A stretch of 64,000 nucleotides of DNA from Amycolatopsis azurea DSM 43854. Lineage in GTDB: Bacteria; Actinomycetota; Actinomycetes; Mycobacteriales; Pseudonocardiaceae. Below, piece by piece: positions 23,868 through 32,357 of the stretch. The notes beneath the pieces were generated by a model. It made no database searches and was not told where the DNA came from. It worked only from the letters and a program-made list of their open reading frames with translations. A program made the translations under genes and the position numbers. Every line of letters begins with the position of its first letter. The first letter of the stretch is position 1. Where the stretch lies: assembly GCF_001995215.1 (NCBI RefSeq), contig NZ_MUXN01000012.1, forward strand, positions 98,523-162,522, given 5' to 3'.

Positions 23868-25088
23868 CTAGGCCGGGATCTGCCAGGACTGGCCCGCCGA
23901 ACCGGTGCAGGTCGAGATCACCAGCCGCGTGCCCTCGCCGGTGCCACCGCCTTCGACGTCGAGGCATTTACCGGACTGCGGGTTGACCAGCGTCGAGCCG
24001 GATCGCTGCCAGGTCTGCGCCCCGGTCTTGTTGCAGTCCCACAGCTGCGTCTTCGTCCCGTCCGCCGTCCCGCTGTTGTCGACGTCCAGGCATTTCCCGA
24101 GCGAGCGCAGGGTCCCGTTCTGCACCGCCCACGTCTGCGCGCCGGTGCCGTTGCAGTTCCAGAGCCGCACCGCCGTGCCGTTCGCGATCTGCGAATGGTC
24201 GACGTCGACGCATTTGCCGGTCACCCCGGTGATCCGTCCCGCCGGATACGGCGAGCCGCCACGGATCAGGTAATCGCTGTTGGCCACGTTCCAGTGCGTG
24301 GCGAGGTAGCCGCCGGGGGCGGGGTTGGTGTGGAAGTAGTCGTCGCCGAGGCAGTCGATCTGGTTCTCCGGCGCGCCGGGGCAGACCTTCTTCAGTCCGC
24401 CGGGCGGGAGGCCGCCGTCGTCGTAACACATGATGTCTTCGTCGTCCCGGCAATGGCCGTAGGGCGTCGCGTTCGGCGCGCTGCCCTGGACGGCGCCGAG
24501 GTTGTGCAGGAGTTCGTGCCCGCTGGCCTGCCAGCTCCAGCATCCCGTGCCGACGGTCGCGTAGTGCGGGCCGCCGTTGTACGGATTGCTCGCGCCCGGA
24601 CTGTCGTTGCCGCCGTTGCCGAACGCGAGCCCGCAGCCGCCCGCGTCGTACCAGACGAGGTACTTCCGGTCGGCGCGGTCGTAGCCCTGCGCCTTGATGG
24701 CGTTGGTGATCGTGTCCACGTCGGCCATCGCGGACTGGGCGATGACGACGTTCGCGATCGTCGCCTTGCAGCTCGCGTCGTGCACGTACCGGACGTGCCG
24801 AACGCCGCCGCCGAGCCGGGACGCGGCCTCGACGAAGATGTCGTCGATCTGGCTCGTGAAGGTCTGGAACTGGCCGACGAGCTGTCCGTACCGGTCCGCT
24901 TGCGTGTTCCCGCGGACGTAAAGCGCCTGGACGCGTTTTCCGCTGACGCCGTCACCGTCGCAGACCGCCGAGGCCGGAGCCGCGGTCGCGACGGGAGCCT
25001 GAGTCGCCGCCGCGACGGGAGCGGGCAAGGAGATGACGCCGAGCGCCAACGCGGCGCCTGCCACGAGTCCGAGGAATCTTCTGGTCAT
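23868..25088 (-). CDS. Secreted zinc metalloprotease-like protein with ricin-type lectin domain
   Basis: This 406-residue protein begins with a Sec signal (MTRRFLGLVAGAALALGVIS, cleavage near 28-30). The middle domain has HELLHNLGAVQ at 191-201, a metzincin-like zinc motif whose third ligand position is Gln instead of His or Asp. The last 120 residues form a ricin B-type (CBM13) beta-trefoil with three QxW repeats (QTW, QTW, QSW) and CVDVDH/CLDVDN motifs. It is probably exported to act on a glycan- or chitin-associated target. A perfect GGTCTAGACC lies 52 bp upstream, linking it to DasR control. An ATG at 25136 would add 16 residues; 25088 gives a cleaner signal peptide. Confidence 0.8.
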   Translation of the reverse strand: MTRRFLGLVAGAALALGVISLPAPVAAATQAPVATAAPASAVCDGDGVSGKRVQALYVRGNTQADRYGQLVGQFQTFTSQIDDIFVEAASRLGGGVRHVRYVHDASCKATIANVVIAQSAMADVDTITNAIKAQGYDRADRKYLVWYDAGGCGLAFGNGGNDSPGASNPYNGGPHYATVGTGCWSWQASGHELLHNLGAVQGSAPNATPYGHCRDDEDIMCYDDGGLPPGGLKKVCPGAPENQIDCLGDDYFHTNPAPGGYLATHWNVANSDYLIRGGSPYPAGRITGVTGKCVDVDHSQIANGTAVRLWNCNGTGAQTWAVQNGTLRSLGKCLDVDNSGTADGTKTQLWDCNKTGAQTWQRSGSTLVNPQSGKCLDVEGGGTGEGTRLVISTCTGSAGQSWQIPA

Positions 25089-25137
25089 GCCGAACCGCCT
25101 TTTCCTCACGGGGGATGAGGCATCCGGATGCAGCAAA

Positions 25138-25151
25138 GAGGTCTAGACCGG
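25138..25151. promoter_or_regulatory. Second DasR-like site
   Basis: GAGGTCTAGACCGG contains the perfect core GGTCTAGACC (25140-25149) of the dre consensus. It lies upstream of the secreted metalloprotease-lectin gene. Confidence 0.55.
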
Positions 25152-25205
25152 CTGGAATCATAAGCAGCGGAACGTGGGCATGTCACTGACAGAACAGGAC
25201 ACACG

Positions 25206-27260
25206 TCACTTTTGTTCACCGAGGAGTATCTGTTCGAGCAGGAGGTCGACGTCGCGGGCGGACTCGGCTTCGCCTATCCGGTGGAACGTTTCGGCGGCGC
25301 GGAGCGCGCGGCGCGCGGCTTCCCGGACCCGGCCCGCGGCGCTGAGCACGTGCGCCGCGACGTGGTCCAGCTGCGCGGCGAGATGCTCCCGGGCCGGCGC
25401 GGTTTCGGTTTCGACGGCGTGCACCGCGGATTCCGCGGCGTCGAGCGCGGTCAGCGCCGCGTCGAGGTCGCCGGACCGCAGCCGGGAAAGCGTCGCGGCA
25501 TTGCGGCAGGTGGCGGCCACGTAGCCGCCGCCGATCGCCACCGCCGCGTCGGCGGCCCGCGCGTAGAAGTCGGCGGCGTTCGCGCCGTAGCCGAGCAGGT
25601 CCAGTTGTTCGGCGGCGGCCATGCTCACCGAGATGTAGGAGTGCCCGGTGTCGCCCGACTCCTCCAGTATCTCGGCGAGGACGGCGTATTCGTTGAAGGC
25701 GCGCGAGGATTCGCCGAGCGCGCGGTAGGTGTCGGCGTACATCCAGCGGCAGCGGTGGCCCCAGTCCGGCAATCCGGCGAGCAGGTCGATGGCGCGGGGC
25801 GCGACGTCGAGCACCTCGTCGTAGCGGCCGGCCCCGTGCAGCGCGGTGACGAGGACGTACCAGTGTTCCGCGTTGTCCTTGCCTTTCGACGCGGCGACAC
25901 CGAGGGACGCGTAGGCGTCGTCGACGGCTTCGGCGAACCGCCCGGTGCCGATCAAGGACAGCGCCCGGAGCTGACGGAGATGTCCGCGCAACCGTTCCGG
26001 ACCGCCCACCGGCAGCGTCGCCAGCAGGTGTTCCACGAAGACGTCCAGTTCATCGAGCGACCCCGTGCGCTCGTAGGCGATCCGGACCTGTTCGACGGCT
26101 TCGACGGCCTTCTCGCCGACGTTCCCGACGATGAAGGCGTCCGTCGCGGCCTGCGCGAGTTCCAGCGTGGTCGACGGATCCTCGCCGTCGCCGTTCCGCA
26201 GTGACGCCTCCAGGCACAGAAGAGTGCCGTGCAGCAAGGGATCGCCCGCTTCTCGCGCCCGTTCCGCGCCGCGCCGCAGGGCCTCGTACGCCTCGGGAGT
26301 GCGGCCTTGTCCGGAAAGCACGTGCGCGAGCCAGTATTCGCCCCAGCAGGCGGCGCGATCGTCGGTCCCGGCGCGCAACCGCGCGGCGGCCACCGTCGTC
26401 AGCGCCACCCCGGTCTCGGCCTGATCGTCGAAAACGAGCCACAGACCGAGCCAGCATTGGTTGAGAAGAAACCGGGTTTCGTCGCCCTGGCGCCGGAATC
26501 CGGCCGCCGCGCGGCGCAGCCGTTCCTCGGTGTCACCGCCCTGGAAGAAGATCGCGCGCAATTCGGCCAGCCGCGGGGCGATGCCCTCCGGGACGGTTTC
26601 GATCGCGGCGAGGCAGGCGCGCGCCTCCTCCGGTTCGCACCGGTGATTGTGGATTTCGGCGCGGGTGACGAGCTCCTCCGCCGAAAGGCCCGGCGGCGGC
26701 AGGATCGGGACCCGCGGCAGCGCGGAAGGCAGGAGCGAGACGAATTCCGCGACCGGTTTCGCGGCCATCTTCCGCTCGGCGTGCGAGGTGAAATAGCCGG
26801 TGGGAACGCCCTCGTCGAGTTCCTCGGCTTCGACGAACGCCGCCGCCCGCATCCGCCGGTGCAACAGGCTCAGAGTGAGACCGTCGTACGGACCGTTGAG
26901 AACGAACTGGATCTCGCCGTATCCGGTTTCTGACAACCGCCGGGTGAGCAAGGCCGCCGACGCGAAGAACTCCAGCCTGTCGACGGCGTCCGCGTGGTCG
27001 CCGACACCGTCCAAAAGTGACAGAAGATCGAGACCGGTGTGCTCATTGCCGGTGAGCGCGCAGAATTCCAGCCGCAAGGCGTGGTCGCCGTACCGGCGCG
27101 GGTCCCCGGTGGAGGCCCTGGCCACCCATCGATAAGTCGACGCGGCCTCGGCGTACTTGCCCGCGGCCGCCAGTGGCACCAGGGTCCGGCAGAGCCGGGT
27201 GATCTCGGCCCCGTCCCCGTCGGAGCCTTCCGCGCCCGTGCGGCGTGGTTCCACTTCCAT
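25206..27260 (-). CDS. TPR-repeat protein of unknown function
   Basis: This 684-residue, Ala/Glu/Leu-rich protein is built almost wholly from helical pairs of tetratricopeptide type, clearest from about residue 210 onwards (for example YEALRRGAERAREAGDPLLH, FAEAVDDAYASLGVAAS, DFYARAADAAVAIGG). No DNA-binding, ATPase or catalytic motif and no signal peptide was found. It resembles the C-terminal half of actinobacterial AfsR/LuxR-type regulators without their effector domains, so it may be a scaffold or peptide-binding protein. It stands alone between the metalloprotease and thioesterase genes. Confidence 0.7.
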   Translation of the reverse strand: MEVEPRRTGAEGSDGDGAEITRLCRTLVPLAAAGKYAEAASTYRWVARASTGDPRRYGDHALRLEFCALTGNEHTGLDLLSLLDGVGDHADAVDRLEFFASAALLTRRLSETGYGEIQFVLNGPYDGLTLSLLHRRMRAAAFVEAEELDEGVPTGYFTSHAERKMAAKPVAEFVSLLPSALPRVPILPPPGLSAEELVTRAEIHNHRCEPEEARACLAAIETVPEGIAPRLAELRAIFFQGGDTEERLRRAAAGFRRQGDETRFLLNQCWLGLWLVFDDQAETGVALTTVAAARLRAGTDDRAACWGEYWLAHVLSGQGRTPEAYEALRRGAERAREAGDPLLHGTLLCLEASLRNGDGEDPSTTLELAQAATDAFIVGNVGEKAVEAVEQVRIAYERTGSLDELDVFVEHLLATLPVGGPERLRGHLRQLRALSLIGTGRFAEAVDDAYASLGVAASKGKDNAEHWYVLVTALHGAGRYDEVLDVAPRAIDLLAGLPDWGHRCRWMYADTYRALGESSRAFNEYAVLAEILEESGDTGHSYISVSMAAAEQLDLLGYGANAADFYARAADAAVAIGGGYVAATCRNAATLSRLRSGDLDAALTALDAAESAVHAVETETAPAREHLAAQLDHVAAHVLSAAGRVREAARRALRAAETFHRIGEAESARDVDLLLEQILLGEQK

Positions 27261-27338
27261 GGTCCTGCCCCCAGAACAATGACGTCGACGCCGGATCTTA
27301 ACTCCCGGAGTCCCGTCATGGCCCCGCTTTCGGGCGGA

Positions 27339-28136
27339 TCAGGGCACGCGGACCGCCGCTATCTGGGTGGCTTGCCCGATCAATCTGTTCTTTTCGTCCC
27401 AAAGCTCCGCGACCTCGTCCATCCGGTCGCCGCCGATCTCGCCCGCGCGCATCCGCACCCGCACCGGGCCCGGCGCCGGGATCCCGCGCAGATACGCGGT
27501 GAACTGGATGGTCGGCGCCCAGCCGGCGATGCCGAGGTCGTAGGAGATCGGCGGCACCGGGTCGAGCGCCACGAGCAGGCTCACCGGGTCCCAGTCGGTG
27601 CCGTCGGCGAGCCGCAGCCAGGACGAGATGACGCCTTTCCGGGACGGCTGTCCCACCGCGAAGCCCGCCGCGGCCGGGTCGATGCGCTGCTCGACGACGT
27701 CCATCAGGCCGATCCGGAAGCCGCCACCGCCGTCGGCGGGCACGGGCAGGCAGTCCTGCTCCGGCGGGATCCCGACCGGGTCCACACCGGACCACCACGC
27801 GTCGCCATCGGACAGGACGCCCTGGGTGATCAGGGCTTCGGTGCAGGGCGCGCCGTTCTGGCTCAGCCGGGCGCGCAGCTGCGTGAGGCCGCGGCCCTCG
27901 CGCAGCACCTCGACCTCGACGACCGCGGGACCGGGCTCCGGCGCCACCGAGAACGAACCGCTGATCGCGGTCAGGTGCGGATGCGAGGAGACCTCGGCGG
28001 CGGCCCTGGCGAGCACGGCGAGCAGATAGCCGCCGTGCAGTTTCGCCCCGATCGTCCACTGTGGATCGAGCTCGGTGTCGAACACCGGGTCGTCGCCCCG
28101 GCGGACCAGGGCGGTCGCGGTCTGGAAGTGCGCCAT
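27339..28136 (-). CDS. Acyl-CoA thioesterase (TesB-like double hotdog)
   Basis: This 265-residue protein has two hotdog halves. The first includes WTIGAKLHGGYLLAVLARAAAEV with the helix-capping Gly-Gly, and the second contains WLRLADGTDWDPVSLLVALDPVPP. This matches the actinobacterial thioesterase-family proteins related to TesB, which hydrolyse acyl-CoA. The gene is divergent from a TetR gene, with a 25-bp inverted repeat in the 58-bp gap, so it is probably that regulator's target. The chain-length preference cannot be inferred. Confidence 0.83.
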   Translation of the reverse strand: MAHFQTATALVRRGDDPVFDTELDPQWTIGAKLHGGYLLAVLARAAAEVSSHPHLTAISGSFSVAPEPGPAVVEVEVLREGRGLTQLRARLSQNGAPCTEALITQGVLSDGDAWWSGVDPVGIPPEQDCLPVPADGGGGFRIGLMDVVEQRIDPAAAGFAVGQPSRKGVISSWLRLADGTDWDPVSLLVALDPVPPISYDLGIAGWAPTIQFTAYLRGIPAPGPVRVRMRAGEIGGDRMDEVAELWDEKNRLIGQATQIAAVRVP

Positions 28137-28145
28137 GACTCAAGC

Positions 28146-28170
28146 TGACATCGTCAAGTTGACGGTGTCA
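28146..28170. promoter_or_regulatory. Operator between thioesterase and TetR genes
   Basis: The arms TGACATCGTCAA and TTGACGGTGTCA pair over 12 bp with one mismatch around a single G. The repeat sits between divergent starts at 28136 and 28195, as expected for a TetR operator; TTGAC may also serve as a -35 element. Confidence 0.65.
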
Positions 28171-28194
28171 AGTCAATGCTGGCAGCATCACGGC

Positions 28195-28890
28195 ATGGGC
28201 GCGAAGCGGACGAAAGCGCGGCCGGGCGAGGGGGAGAAGCTGCGGGGCGAGATCCTGAGCGCCGCCGACGCCCTGCTCGGCGAGGAGGGGACCGACGCCG
28301 CGCTGACGCTGCGCGCCGTCGCGCGGCGGACGGGTGTTTCCACGCCGTCGGTCTACGCGCACTTCCCGAGCCGTGACGCCGTGCTGGAGGCGGTCTGCCT
28401 GCGGGTGTGGGACGAGCTCGAGCGCCGGATGCGCGAGCACGCCGCCGAGGTCGCCGATCCCATGCGCGCGCTCAGCCGCTGCGCCCGGGTGTACGCGCGG
28501 TTCGCCCTGGACCATCCGGTGCAGTACCGGGTCCTGCTGATGCGTCCGTCCGGCGGCTCGTCGCCCGGCGCGGTCGCCTGCTTCCGGCATCTGGCCGACG
28601 CGACCGCCGCGTGCGTGCGCGCGGGCATCCTGCGCGGCGAACCGGAAGTCCTCGCGGTGGGCCTCTGGTCGGCGATGCACGGCTGCGTGAGCCTGCTGAT
28701 CGCCCAGCCGGGGTTCGACTGGCCCGAGGAGCCGGAGGCGCTGATCGACACCGTCATCCGGATGGCCGGGCTCGGCACGGCGCTCGCCTGCCGGGTCCCG
28801 CGGGAGGCGAATCCGCCGAGCGCCGAACTCGCGGCGGACCTCGACGAAGTGGCGGCGGGCTGGGCACCGTTCAAGGACCGGACTGACTAG
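28195..28890 (+). CDS. TetR/AcrR-family regulator
   Basis: This 231-residue protein has an N-terminal basic tail, then a TetR helix-turn-helix (LRAVARRTGVSTPSVYAHFPS, about residues 40-60) and a C-terminal domain of the TetR_C_33/WHG type (YRVLLMRP, LWSAMHGCVSLL). ATG 28195 follows the operator at 28146. An upstream in-frame extension reads across that operator and is rejected. It is divergent from the thioesterase gene and probably represses it in response to an acyl-CoA or lipophilic ligand. Confidence 0.87.
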   Translation: MGAKRTKARPGEGEKLRGEILSAADALLGEEGTDAALTLRAVARRTGVSTPSVYAHFPSRDAVLEAVCLRVWDELERRMREHAAEVADPMRALSRCARVYARFALDHPVQYRVLLMRPSGGSSPGAVACFRHLADATAACVRAGILRGEPEVLAVGLWSAMHGCVSLLIAQPGFDWPEEPEALIDTVIRMAGLGTALACRVPREANPPSAELAADLDEVAAGWAPFKDRTD

Positions 28891-28900
28891 GCTTTCGCGC

Positions 28901-30106
28901 ATGTCCGGGACATCGACGGCCGACGAACGGCTCCAGGTGCTCGAAGCCATCACCGACACCACGCTGGGGCACCTCGGCCAGGACCTGGTGATGGCGAAGA
29001 TCCTCGCCAGGGTGCGCGAGGTGCTCGGGGTCGACACGGCCACCGTGCTGCGGCACGACCCGGACGCGCGGCAGTTGCAGGCCATCGCCGCCTCCGGGAT
29101 CGAGGAGGAGGTCTACCAGGACGTCCGGATCGCCGTCGGCGCGGGCTTCGCCGGCCGGGTGGCCGCGGACCGGCGTCCGGTGATCCTCGACCACGTCGAC
29201 GAGACCACCGTGGTCAACGCGCTGCTGCGGGAACGCGGGCTCCGCACCCTGCTGGGCGTGCCGATGGTGGCGGGCGACGAGCTGATCGGCGTGCTGCACG
29301 TCGGATCCGTGACCTCGCGCGAATTCCCCGAGGCCGACGTCGAACTGCTGCGGCTGGTCGCCGCGCGGCTCGCGCTGGCGCTGCAGATCGACAACTCCGC
29401 CACCGACCGCGCGGCCGCGTCGGCGTTGCAGCGGAGCCTGCTGCCGGGACGGTTGCCCGCCGTCGCCGGGATGGAGTTCTCCGCGCGTTACGTGCCGGGC
29501 ACCGAACCGGGCGTCGGCGGTGACTGGTACGACCTGTTCCCCCTGCCGGGTGACCGGCTCGGCATCGTGATGGGCGACGTCGCCGGGCACGGCCTCAACG
29601 CCGCCGTGATCATGGGACGGCTGCGCAGCGCCCTTCGCGCCTACGCGCTCGAATCGGACGACCCGGCGGAAGTACTGTCCAAACTGGACCGGAAGGTTCA
29701 GCATTTCGAGCCGGGGACGCTGGCCACCGTCGTGTACGGCTTGGTGACGCCTTCGCGGGACACGGTGGCGATCTCACTGGCCGGACACCTGCCGCCGGTG
29801 CTCGCGGCGCCAGGGCTGCCCTCGGCGTTCGTCGACGTCCCGGTGGATCCGCCCATCGGGGTCACCGGGCCGCGGCGGCGAAGAACGGTCGTCGAACTGC
29901 CGCCCGGCGGCGTGCTCGCCTTCTACACCGACGGTCTCGTGGAGCGCCGGGACCACCTGATCGACGTCGGTTTGCGGCGCCTCACCGAGGTGGTCACCCC
30001 TGATCAGCCCGGCGTCGTGTGCGCGCGGGTGATGGCCGCGCTCGTCGGCGCGACCCCGGCGCAGGACGACATCGCCCTCCTCGTGGTGCGGCGGGAACCG
30101 GCCTGA
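28901..30106 (+). CDS. GAF domain-SpoIIE-type PP2C phosphatase
   Basis: This 401-residue protein has a GAF sensor (about residues 25-165; VLGVDTATVLRHDPDARQL, GAGFAGRVAADRRPV), a short helical linker (RAAASALQRSLLPGRLP), and a PP2C/SpoIIE phosphatase domain. The phosphatase domain has metal motifs GGDWYD (about 207-212), MGDVAGHG and TDGLVERR, and a late DDIALLV. Actinomycetes use such proteins to dephosphorylate anti-anti-sigma factors, releasing stress sigma factors. No sigma or anti-sigma gene is adjacent, so the partner is unknown. The ATG at 28901 is 10 bp after the tetR stop, suggesting co-transcription. Confidence 0.9.
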   Translation: MSGTSTADERLQVLEAITDTTLGHLGQDLVMAKILARVREVLGVDTATVLRHDPDARQLQAIAASGIEEEVYQDVRIAVGAGFAGRVAADRRPVILDHVDETTVVNALLRERGLRTLLGVPMVAGDELIGVLHVGSVTSREFPEADVELLRLVAARLALALQIDNSATDRAAASALQRSLLPGRLPAVAGMEFSARYVPGTEPGVGGDWYDLFPLPGDRLGIVMGDVAGHGLNAAVIMGRLRSALRAYALESDDPAEVLSKLDRKVQHFEPGTLATVVYGLVTPSRDTVAISLAGHLPPVLAAPGLPSAFVDVPVDPPIGVTGPRRRRTVVELPPGGVLAFYTDGLVERRDHLIDVGLRRLTEVVTPDQPGVVCARVMAALVGATPAQDDIALLVVRREPA

Positions 30107-30107
30107 G

Positions 30108-30470
30108 TCACCCGGCCGGGTCCCATCGCCCCTCCTCCTTGGCCAGGTCGATCGCCGCCTGACCGCGTTCGGTCATCAGCCCCTCGGCGGTCAGACGGAG
30201 AGCCCGCTCGCGGTTGAGCCTGCTCCACGAACTCCGGGGACGGCGCGGGGTGAACCGCAGGCGGGAGCTGGTGGCGTCGTTCTTGCGGTGCAGCCCGTCG
30301 ATCCAGCCGAAGCAAAGAGCCTGTTCCATCGCCTCGTGGATGCGCACGCTGGGGATTCCGCTGTTCTTGTGCCGGATGACCAGCCAGACCTCCTTCGCGG
30401 AGCCTGCGTGCTCGGCCAGCCAGGCACGCCACTCGGCGGGAGTGGTGGCGGTGAAGGTGGGTTCGTCCAT
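30108..30470 (-). CDS. YdeI/OmpD-associated-family protein
   Basis: This 120-residue protein shows the YdeI-family core: EVWLVIRHKNSGIPSVRIHE, then EQALCFGWIDGLHRK, and a basic segment [18 protein letters not shown]. The family is widespread, with proposed roles in cationic peptide resistance but no firm biochemistry. ATG 30470 is chosen by family start; the longer reading crosses the palindrome at 30517. It converges with the SpoIIE-type gene (1-bp gap) and diverges from the ArsC-family gene. Confidence 0.83.
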   Translation of the reverse strand: MDEPTFTATTPAEWRAWLAEHAGSAKEVWLVIRHKNSGIPSVRIHEAMEQALCFGWIDGLHRKNDATSSRLRFTPRRPRSSWSRLNRERALRLTAEGLMTERGQAAIDLAKEEGRWDPAG

Positions 30471-30516
30471 GACCGGGTTCCTTCCGTCGTAACGTCTGTG
30501 ACCATCATCGGAAGCG

Positions 30517-30539
30517 AAGTGCTCACCGACTGAGCACTT
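30517..30539. promoter_or_regulatory. Palindrome AAGTGCTC-N7-GAGCACTT between divergent genes
   Basis: The perfect 8-bp arms lie between the YdeI-family start (30470) and the ArsC-family start (30560). It is likely an operator for an unlinked regulator. Confidence 0.45.
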
Positions 30540-30559
30540 TTCGAAGGAGGTGGCCACAG

Positions 30560-30919
30560 ATGGAGATCTGGGTGAACCCGGCGTGCGCGAAATGCCGGTC
30601 CGCGGTGTCGATGCTGGACGAGGCGGGGGCCGAGTACACCGTGCGGAAGTACCTCGAAGAGCCGCCGACCGCGAAGGAACTGAAGGCCGTCCTCAAGCGG
30701 CTCGGGCTCGAACCGTGGGACATCACCCGCACCGCCGAGCCGATCGCGAAGGAACTCGAACTGAAGACCTGGGGGCGCACGCCTGCCGACCGCGACCGGT
30801 GGATCGAGGCCCTGGCGACGCATCCGAAGCTGATCCAGCGGCCGATCATCACCGCCGACGACGGCACGACCGTCGTGGCGCGGACCCCGGAAGCCGTGCA
30901 GTCGGTGCTGCCTGATTGA
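30560..30919 (+). CDS. ArsC/Spx-family thioredoxin-fold protein
   Basis: This 119-residue protein starts MEIWVNPACAKCRSAVSMLD, with CxxC at Cys9 and Cys12, and contains the ArsC/Spx family middle (RKYLEEPPTAKELKAVLKRLG) and late RPIITADDG segments. Glutaredoxin-dependent arsenate reductases use the first Cys; many actinobacterial members have unproven function. No other arsenic genes are close. A strong AAGGAGG lies 11 bp before the ATG. Either an arsenate reductase-like or a thiol-redox role is possible. Confidence 0.85.
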   Translation: MEIWVNPACAKCRSAVSMLDEAGAEYTVRKYLEEPPTAKELKAVLKRLGLEPWDITRTAEPIAKELELKTWGRTPADRDRWIEALATHPKLIQRPIITADDGTTVVARTPEAVQSVLPD

Positions 30920-30940
30920 GGGCGGCGGAGAGCGTCGCGG

Positions 30941-31101
30941 GTCGTGAGTGGCGGAGTCCCGGAAGCGTTGCGAAAGCCACTTTCGCAACCTTCAACGTTG
31001 CGAAAGTGGCTTTCGCAACACCCGAGGTCGGCGTGCGGGCGAGCGACCGAACAGGCCACCTTTGCCTTGCCCCCAATAGAACCCGAATCGCCACTCACGA
31101 C
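30941..31101. repeat. Nested inverted repeats: GTCGTGAGTGGCG bracket around a 23-bp perfect hairpin
   Basis: The outer 13-bp arms 30941-30953 and 31089-31101 are complementary. Inside, GTTGCGAAAGCCACTTTC begins a 23-bp arm (30967-30989) that pairs perfectly with 30997-31019 around a 7-base loop. Both words recur in the 4736-5247 spacer. The right outer arm overlaps the end of the MFS gene. A terminator function between convergent genes is plausible. Confidence 0.8.
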
Positions 31102-32318
31102 GCCCACTCGCGAGGCGTGAGCAGCACCAGCGCCAGGATCACCGCCGCGGCTCCCGCGAACACCGGCCGCAGCCCGACGACCTCCGCGAGGAGTCCTGCC
31201 GCCATCGCGCCCAATGGTCTGGTGCCCCAGGCGACGAGCCGGTGGCCGCTGGTGGCCCGGCCGAGCAGATGGTCCGGGATGATCCGCTGGCGCAGTGACA
31301 CGACGATGACGTTCCACACCACGATCCCGGCGCCGCCGAGGAAGAACACGGCGCCGATCACGTACGGATCCGTGGTCACCGCGGGGATTCCGGCGAGCGC
31401 GGCGCCGGTGAACAGGCTGAGGACCAAGGCCCGGGTGCGGCCGAGCGCGAGTTCGATCCGTTCTGCCGCGAACGACGCCGCGAAACTGCCGAGGGCGATG
31501 GTGGACAGCAGGAAGCCGTAGGTCTGTTCCGTCAATCCCATGGCCGACGACGGGCCCACCGCGTAGAGCACGAAGATCGTGATCACGGCGCTCGTGGCGA
31601 AGTTGAACCCGCCGACCATGATCGCCAGAATCCGGAGAATCCTGTTCTCCCAGAGGAAACGCAGCCCTTCGACGAGATCTTCGCGCACACTCGTGGTGCG
31701 CGTTCGCCCGGCGCGGAACGAGCCTGGGACGAAGAAGAGCGAGATGACCGCGACGATCCAGAGTGCCGAGGGCGCCGCGAACGCCGCGAAGGCACCCGCG
31801 GCGACCAGGAAGCCGCCCAGTGGCGGTCCGGCGAATTCGTTGGCGGTGAGTTCGGCGGCGTAGAGGCGGCTGTTGGCCCGCGTCAGCCGATCGCGGCCGA
31901 CGATCTGGGGAAGGATCGCCTGCGCGGCCGTGTCGTGGATAGTTTCGGCGATCCCGAGCCCCAGCGCGACCACGTAGAGCAGCCAGATCGATCCGAAGCC
32001 CAATGCGATCGACACCGCGAGAGCGCCGAGCAGGGCCGCGCGGAACACATTGGCCGTGAGCATCGCGCGACGGCGGTCGACGCGGTCGGCGAGCACCCCG
32101 GCGTGCAGGGCGAACAGCAGCCACGGCAGCGACGACACGAACGCCAGTCCCGCGATGAGCGCCGGTGACCGGGTGAACTGGATCGCCACCAGGCCGAGCG
32201 CGACCTTGACGATCCCGTCGGCCAGATTCGACAGGCTCGACGAGCTCCACAGCCGCCAGTAGGCGGTCCCCAGCGAGGTCACCAATCGAGAATCGCACAT
32301 CGATTGAGAAAACTCCAT
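31095..32318 (-). CDS. MFS efflux transporter
   Basis: This 407-residue protein has about twelve hydrophobic helices, the loop 2-3 motif GVLADRVDRRRAML, and helices resembling the EntS/MefA-type drug or siderophore exporter branch (GIAETIHDTAAQAILPQIVGRDRLTRANS). It is divergent from an HTH regulator gene at 32358, with paired motifs GAGAAAACTC and GAGTTTCTC in between, so it is probably regulated by that protein. The substrate is unknown; a small-molecule drug exporter is likely. Confidence 0.87.
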   Translation of the reverse strand: MEFSQSMCDSRLVTSLGTAYWRLWSSSSLSNLADGIVKVALGLVAIQFTRSPALIAGLAFVSSLPWLLFALHAGVLADRVDRRRAMLTANVFRAALLGALAVSIALGFGSIWLLYVVALGLGIAETIHDTAAQAILPQIVGRDRLTRANSRLYAAELTANEFAGPPLGGFLVAAGAFAAFAAPSALWIVAVISLFFVPGSFRAGRTRTTSVREDLVEGLRFLWENRILRILAIMVGGFNFATSAVITIFVLYAVGPSSAMGLTEQTYGFLLSTIALGSFAASFAAERIELALGRTRALVLSLFTGAALAGIPAVTTDPYVIGAVFFLGGAGIVVWNVIVVSLRQRIIPDHLLGRATSGHRLVAWGTRPLGAMAAGLLAEVVGLRPVFAGAAAVILALVLLTPREWAS

Positions 32319-32334
32319 CGATGTCGAGTTTCTC
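32306..32334. promoter_or_regulatory. Putative operator between MFS and HTH genes
   Basis: GAGAAAACTC (32306-32315) and GAGTTTCTC (32326-32334) form an imperfect inverted repeat around CATCGATGTC, overlapping the MFS start at 32318. It is consistent with repression by the adjacent ArsR-like regulator. Confidence 0.5.
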
Positions 32335-32357
32335 CATCAGTCGGCTACGCTGCGGTG

